From positions 31,162,401-31,226,400 of the forward strand of contig NC_087067.1 of NCBI RefSeq assembly GCF_963678635.1: a stretch of 64,000 bases of DNA. Reading direction: 5' to 3'. The translations under genes were made by a program, and so were the position numbers. The notes under the pieces are model-generated. The model was not told where the DNA came from, did no database searches, and worked only from the letters and a program-made list of their open reading frames with translations. The DNA is from Symsagittifera roscoffensis. Taxonomy: Eukaryota > Xenacoelomorpha > Acoela > Convolutidae. This document shows positions 58,550 to 64,000 of this stretch, in pieces. The first letter of the stretch is position 1, and every line of letters begins with the position of its first letter.

Positions 58550-60812
58550 TTTTTTCAAGTAATGAGTTTTTGACTTAAAAGATGGCAAATAATGCAGCTG
58601 ATTTTTAACGAGAGAAGTTTTCGATAGCTATCGCGTACGTAACCAAGTAATATCGGTTTAATAAATTATAAATGCTAGCTTTTGTATATGGTGCTTATTG
58701 GTCATTCGCATAGTTTCAGCATGGCTCAAACTTAAGTTTCAGAGCACAGTACATAAATAAGTCAGCCAACCGAAAAATGTATTATACAAATGCGTGTTTA
58801 TACTATAAGCTGATTCGAGCTGTTTAGTTTATTTGTTAAGTCACATTGGTAAAAGCGGCACATTTTCATTATTGCTGAAACTACAATCTGGCATTATTTG
58901 TCGATTTTATGTTTTTATGAAATGTGTTCCATTTGGCAGTTGTGGTTTTAACTACTGAAGTAATCTTTCATTTTTATGAAAAATATTTAAATACGACAAA
59001 ATAATGTACGTGTTACGATGTGAAAAAACTTGTCCTGTGAGGGGCGAAAACGCGTGTGATAAAATATCTGAAGTCGTTTGCAGAAAAAAACATAAGACTG
59101 TTTTTATTTACTTGATGTTCATATTTGAACGAATTGAGCTTTTCTAGTTTGATGACTGTAAGTTATGAAGAATGGCTAAATATTTGAGTAAAAGAGTTTT
59201 TGCAAATGCAAGGACACAATATTCTTTGCTCAAAACAAGCAGTAGAAGGCCCATTTATTTTTCTTATTTCTGTTTCATGTCTTAGAGAAAGAAAACCGAA
59301 AATTTGAAAAATCAGTGATGGAAACCACTTGGTGTATGAGAACGTCTTTTTTGTTATGACTATTTTTGGTTTGTTTTAAAGTAGCATGAATTAACCTCAG
59401 GAACTTCCATTAACAAAACAAGCATCATTCAAAAAAAAACTCATGTGAAGTTTAAAAATTGTCAAATTAACTCTTCCCGCGACTATCCGTGGCTTTGAAC
59501 TGATTTTTTAAGATTCTGGAGATTCTAGTATTGAGAAAACGAGTTTTCAAAAACTTTTGTTATAAAAAGTTTTGCTCGGCAGAAACAAAGCTATTCATTA
59601 CATCATCCTCATTTCTGGAGTTAAGGTTTCATAAATTGATCAGCAATGATGTTTTTCTTGGAACTCAATTACGATGTTTTAAGATGTTCAAAATATCTCC
59701 GGATTTTTTCCATTTGGCAAAAAAAAACAGAAGACAGAGCGGCAAGAATCTTGTTCACATTACATCATCTTCATTAATTGATTCTTAATTGCTTTCCAAT
59801 CACTTTCTCAGCTGTTTTTCATACTGATAAATATTTAACGTTTTCAAATGTGTTTTCGAATGCAGTATCATACTAAAACACTTCTAGTGGTGTATCGGAT
59901 TTCCGAAAAGAATTAAGACTTATTTAAGTTTTCAGATTAACATGATTTGAAAACAGTTGACAAAAAGTTATTGACAACTTCCTGAAGTTTTTAAAAAATG
60001 CTCTTCCCCCTCAAAAAAAACTCAAAAGTGAAAGTATATTAATTGTTGATGTTAGAAAAATTGTCGCAAAAAAGTGTGCTCGGAAAAATAAGTACTCTTA
60101 AACAGCAGCACAACTGGTCATCCTTGTTTTAATTAAAGCTCCCGGAAAGAAATATGTTAATTTTCAATCAATTTTTGTCAGTGCGGGAAAATTAGTCGAG
60201 ACTTATGAACTGCTGTTTGAAATAGATTTAGTTTGAGAAGAGTAAATAGATGCATAGAACAATTTTAAGATTTTTGTTTTGCTGAAAATTTGATAGTTTA
60301 ATTTTGAAACTAGAAATCGATCACGTTTTTCGTGATCCTTACACTTTTGTTGTTGGATAGTAGAGCTTGACTTCCTTTTAAAGGAAGAAATGAACTTAAT
60401 TGAAAAAAAAAAAATCAAAACCGCGAAGAAAAATCAAAATCGAGCGTGAACAAATTTTCAGATTTTTCTAGATGGTCATCACCTCTTAAAAGATGATCGT
60501 AATAAGAAAAACGATTAATGTCATTATCAATGTCATTTCATGACAGTCAATCTCCAGCTCTTGCTCCTAACTGATTAGAAAAAATCCACGCTTGAAGCCA
60601 TTAAGACACTGGAAATTGACTTGCAAATATTTCGGCTACTTCATAAAAACTATAGATTAATGATCATCCTAACAAAGTCTCAACACCCTTGAAAAACAAA
60701 TAAGGAACCTTAAGCGTCCATAGAAAAAGAGAAATTATCATACGCGTTCATATATAGAGTCTGTAGAAAAAAGCCTAATTGTTGAGATAAACTTATTAAA
60801 TAGAAGCTGTAA
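58550..60812. other. 14-3-3 upstream region and intergenic, no further gene seen
   Basis: AT-rich. The 14-3-3 promoter must lie here, but no TATA or initiator element could be assigned with confidence. The 5' untranslated region may include a non-coding exon not visible by eye. The last few hundred bases may be the 5' end of the LINE that follows. Confidence 0.45.
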
Positions 60813-61691
60813 ATGATCATGACTCATGTTCAATCAAACAGCGGGGCCGATTATCAATCAAACTACGCCCCAAATTCCGACGCTGACTCGAACACTCCAG
60901 CTGAAGTACAATTAGAAGTAGACGCCACGGAAAATGTCCCTATGCTCAAATTCCAAGGACAGACACCCATTCCAAAGCCTTGCAACAAACGAGGTTGCGA
61001 GGTTCTAAGTCCCATCGAACAACAAAACCCAGCTGACACCAACTTATTGCAATTAATCGAGACAACCATCAGAACATCGATTAACGATATCATTCCAACT
61101 ATGTTTGCCAAACTGAAACAGGAGATGAAAGAAGTGATGAAGGCCATGATCGATGACGCTACGAGTGATATGAAGAAACAAGTTTTCTCAGAAGTCAAAA
61201 GCCAATTATGTTTACAAGAAGGACGGTGCAACCTGTAAAATCTTTGTGAAACCGAGTTAGTAGAGAGTTACACCAGAAGGGAAAACCTGCGAATTATCGG
61301 TGTAGCCAGCGAAGCGGAAGAAGGAAACCACGAATCTAATGCTGATACTACCAATAAAGTAGTGAACATTGCCAAAAGCATCGGTGCAAATATCACCCAA
61401 CATGATATATCGATCGCGCATCGTCTGCCAGGTCGGGGAAAATCCAAACCCATCATTGTTCGTTTTTGTCGGCGAGTTGCCAAGGTTGAAATTCTAAAAA
61501 AGAAGCGTCAATTAAACGAGAAATAAAGCACGAAAGATATAAAGATATTCGAGGACCTCACTAATGCGAGACTGAACTTTCTTAAACTGATGAAAGGAGA
61601 CAACCGTATTGCTTCGGCTTGGTCAAGAGAGGGAACTCTCTTCTATCAGATGAAAAATGACAATTACATAAAGAAAATAACCGGGCTCTAA
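60813..61691 (+). pseudogene. LINE ORF1, two in-frame stops
   Basis: One continuous frame of 292 codons to the TAA at 61689-61691, interrupted by TAA at 61236-61238 and TAA at 61524-61526. It has a low-complexity N-terminus, a probable coiled-coil stretch (KLKQEMKEVMKAMIDDATSD), then the nucleic-acid-binding ORF1p signature (SYTRRENLRIIGVA, ISIAHRLPGRGKSKPIIVRF) and a C-terminal segment ARLNFLKLMKGDNRIASAWS. The frame is otherwise kept, so inactivation is fairly recent. Confidence 0.85.
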
Positions 61692-61746
61692 GAAGGTGGG
61701 GATTTGCTTAAATATTCAGTCAATGATGTTATGAGTTGCTTTACTG

Positions 61747-62411
61747 GTGTTTTCTATCAATCGGAGTCCCCCTCCGGAACCTAAAATTTCAGTGCTACAT
61801 ATAAACGTTCGCTCTTTGAAAGGCCATCTAAGTGAATTGGAAGCACTAGTATACAGTCTTGAGTCTCCTCCATCTATTTTATGTCTATCAGAAACATGGC
61901 TAACAGAAAACGATGACAGTAAATGCTATCTCATTGATGGCTATAATAAGTTTGTAACATGTAACAGAAAAAGCCGTGGAGGTTATGTAATGATACAAAT
62001 ACGTGAAGATTTCAAGCTTCTAAAACAAACTACCACGAGCATGGATGAATGCACCCTTGTGTCAATTGAAAAAAGTAACTACCAGTTTAAAATAGCCGTA
62101 TTATACAACCCTCCTAGAATAAACAAATTAACATTTATTGATCAACTTGATAAATTTTTGGAAGATAACTCCTCACCCTCAATTCCCTTTGTTATCTGTG
62201 GCGATTTTAATGTTAACATTTCAAAAGTAAATCAACTATCTAACAACTACCTGAATTTTTTCGAATGGGTTTGAACTTGGCGATACCAAAGGAACAAGAG
62301 TTACTGACACAACAAATACATGTCTAGATCATTTCATTTATCAAAATTTAACCGAAACAGACCACCAAGTCCTCGAATACCAAAACTTCTCGGATCATTT
62401 CCCTATCTTCT
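61747..62411 (+). pseudogene. LINE ORF2 endonuclease domain, one frameshift
   Basis: APE-type endonuclease: ISVLHINVRSLKGH (Asn), ILCLSETWL (catalytic Glu), CGDFNVNI (Asp, Asn) and, after a frame change near 62265, NFSDHFPIF (the final Asp-His pair). All expected catalytic motifs are visible. Only the frame is broken. Confidence 0.88.
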
Positions 62412-63721
62412 TGCAATGGAGTCTTCCATATTTAATAAATCGAGAAAATCGTTTATTTCGTGACCTACAATTTATTAAAACCAAGCATAAATCAGATATG
62501 TATATAAACGCTCTACATACTGAGCTAAGTGATAATATACAAATTTGCCATTCTACTGATCCATCGGAATCTTTTAACAGTTTTTCTGCGGCTTTCAACA
62601 AGATTACCACATACTTTGCACCCATGAGAATAAACAGAAAACCTGAGTTCCAAAAACCAAAGTGGTTCAACAATACGTTAAAAAATTTACGCACCAAAAG
62701 AAATAGAGCCCACCGTTTATGGAAAAGTAATCCAATAAATCAGATATTATTAGAAAATTTTAAAAACTTAAGATCTAAGTTAGAAAAAGAAATTAAATCG
62801 GCGAAAAGAAAATACTATAATAAGAAATTTACAGCATGTATAGGAGACTCAAGACAAAAATATAAACTACTCAATGATTTAAGTGGAAAAAATACTAAAG
62901 ATGCAAGTGTTCCAGTGCATGAATCCTGTCTGCAGCACAAGGAAGCTCTGTCAACATTTGATATTGCTGAGAGATTTAATAATTTCTTCTCAGCTATAGG
63001 CACAGAGCTTAAGAAAAATTTAGATTACTTACCATTGCCATCTCTTAATCAGGCTGAGCAGTCGGTTTTTCTATATCCTGTTACAGAATGTGAAGTGCAA
63101 AAAGTCATCGACAATCTTGATAATAAATCTTCATAGGGAGACGACAATATAAACAACATATTAGTTAAACTATCGGCACCAGCAACCATTCCTTACTTAG
63201 CTTCTTTAATTAACAACTCCTTTATACAGGGCATTTTTCCAGATAGATTAAAAAGAGCGAAAGTTATCCCTATGCATAAAAGTGGATCAAGAGTTGTAGA
63301 AAACAATTACAGACCAATATCTCTCCTAATAGTGTGGAGTAAAATCTTCAAGAGAGCCATGTACACAAGAATTTATAATTATCTAGAAAAATTCTCACTT
63401 ATTCATTGTAGGCAGTTTGGTTTTCGATCAAAACACAGTACTGTCGATGCACTAGTTGATTTTACTGAAAAAATGCGTTCCCATGACAATAAAAGCATAA
63501 TTAGTTTCTTTTTTGATCTGAAAAAAGCCTTCGACACAATAGAACATAATATTCTGTTACTAAAACTCGAATCATACGGTATCAGAGGAAATGCGCATAA
63601 ATGGTTTAGATCATATCTGAATGAAAGAATTCAACGTGTAGAAATTAAGGGAATTTCTTCAAACTGGTCGACTATTAAATGTGGTGTCCCTCAAGGATCT
63701 ATTTTAGGTCCGTTACTATTT

Positions 63722-63774
<53 letters not shown>

Positions 63775-64000
63775 ATGATCTACCTCATGCATGCAATTCA
63801 ACAGAAATTGTCCTTTTTGCCGATGATACAAATGTCACAGCAATTGGTCAAATAAATCTTTGGGTTGAAGAGGACATTATCAAACTGAAATACTGGCTTA
63901 ATGCAAATGAATTGAGTATAAATATGGATAAAACGGTACAAATGAATTTAAAGACTTCCAATTTAATGACCTTTCAATTAAATAACTGTAACCTTGAGAA
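62411..64000 (+). pseudogene. LINE ORF2 reverse transcriptase, stop and microsatellite frameshift
   Basis: Motifs in order are NYRPISLL, FDLKKAFDTIEHNILLLKL (first catalytic Asp), CGVPQGSILGPLLFLIY and, after the AT run, INDLPHACNS and LFADDTNV (the F-A-D-D catalytic box). A TAG at 63134-63136 interrupts the frame. The AT expansion at 63725-63772 shifts it. The C-terminal part is beyond the window. Confidence 0.9.
63725..63772. repeat. (AT)24 microsatellite inside reverse transcriptase
   Basis: Forty-eight bases of pure AT lie between the codons for LFLI and INDLP, where the conserved LIYIND motif is normally encoded by about four AT units. Confidence 0.95.

Larger units (their letters stand above)
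60813..64000 (+). mobile_element. Non-LTR retrotransposon (CR1/Jockey-like), broken, runs off window
   Basis: ORF1 (60813-61691) and ORF2 (from about 61747) are in the order of a two-ORF LINE with an APE-type endonuclease and reverse transcriptase. Both are disabled by stops or frameshifts. The 3' end lies beyond the window. Clade assignment to the CR1/Jockey group is by motif style only. Confidence 0.9.

Noticed and set aside
1-64000. CRISPR arrays, prokaryotic operons or phage modules
   Set aside because: No regular spacer-repeat pattern and no bacterial gene organisation. Introns and animal gene families show eukaryotic DNA.

Overview
This is AT-rich animal DNA, almost certainly from an invertebrate. 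Genes have GT-AG introns, the intergenic space is long, and transposable-element debris is dense. Nothing prokaryotic was seen. The species cannot be named from the sequence alone. Three host genes can be supported. (1) A two-exon gene of unknown function, plus strand, 10167-12190, encodes about 615 residues: a long disordered middle and a compact C-terminal domain. (2) A complete three-exon 14-3-3 gene lies on the minus strand, 58549 down to 54135. A second, truncated copy of its last exon abuts a 200-N assembly gap at 50599-50798. (3) A candidate small secreted cysteine-rich peptide is inferred from two exons, 33613-33788 (signal peptide) and 39616-39799 (eight-cysteine domain). The two exons share splice phase and are separated by 5.8 kb that holds a Ty3/gypsy element on the opposite strand. 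A weaker candidate gene fragment is on the minus strand at 28480-29260.

Layout. 1-3099 is intergenic with old repeat fragments. 3100-9652 is a 3.25-kb tandem duplication. 10167-12190 is the two-exon gene. 12191-20460 holds MITE copies, a decayed MULE transposase (15937-16870) and a tRNA-like SINE head. 20935-25340 is a diverged segmental duplication whose second copy carries a hAT-type MITE with a perfect 8-bp target duplication; the first copy preserves the empty site. 25998-28465 is a decayed plus-strand Ty3/gypsy element, and 34268-38876 is a second one on the minus strand. 43274-46215 is a foldback element with arms of about 1 kb. 41505-54234 holds three copies (A, B, C) of one unit, two of them carrying a CCCGGGTTGACC inverted-repeat element. 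54135-58549 is the 14-3-3 gene. 60813-64000 is a broken non-LTR retrotransposon that runs off the window.

Most of the window is therefore the product of transposition and duplication. The items with most promise are the unannotated cysteine-rich secreted peptide gene, the large foldback element, the motif-rich CCCGGG elements, and evidence that the B/C tandem copy may be an assembly artefact. No genes here form a visible pathway together.
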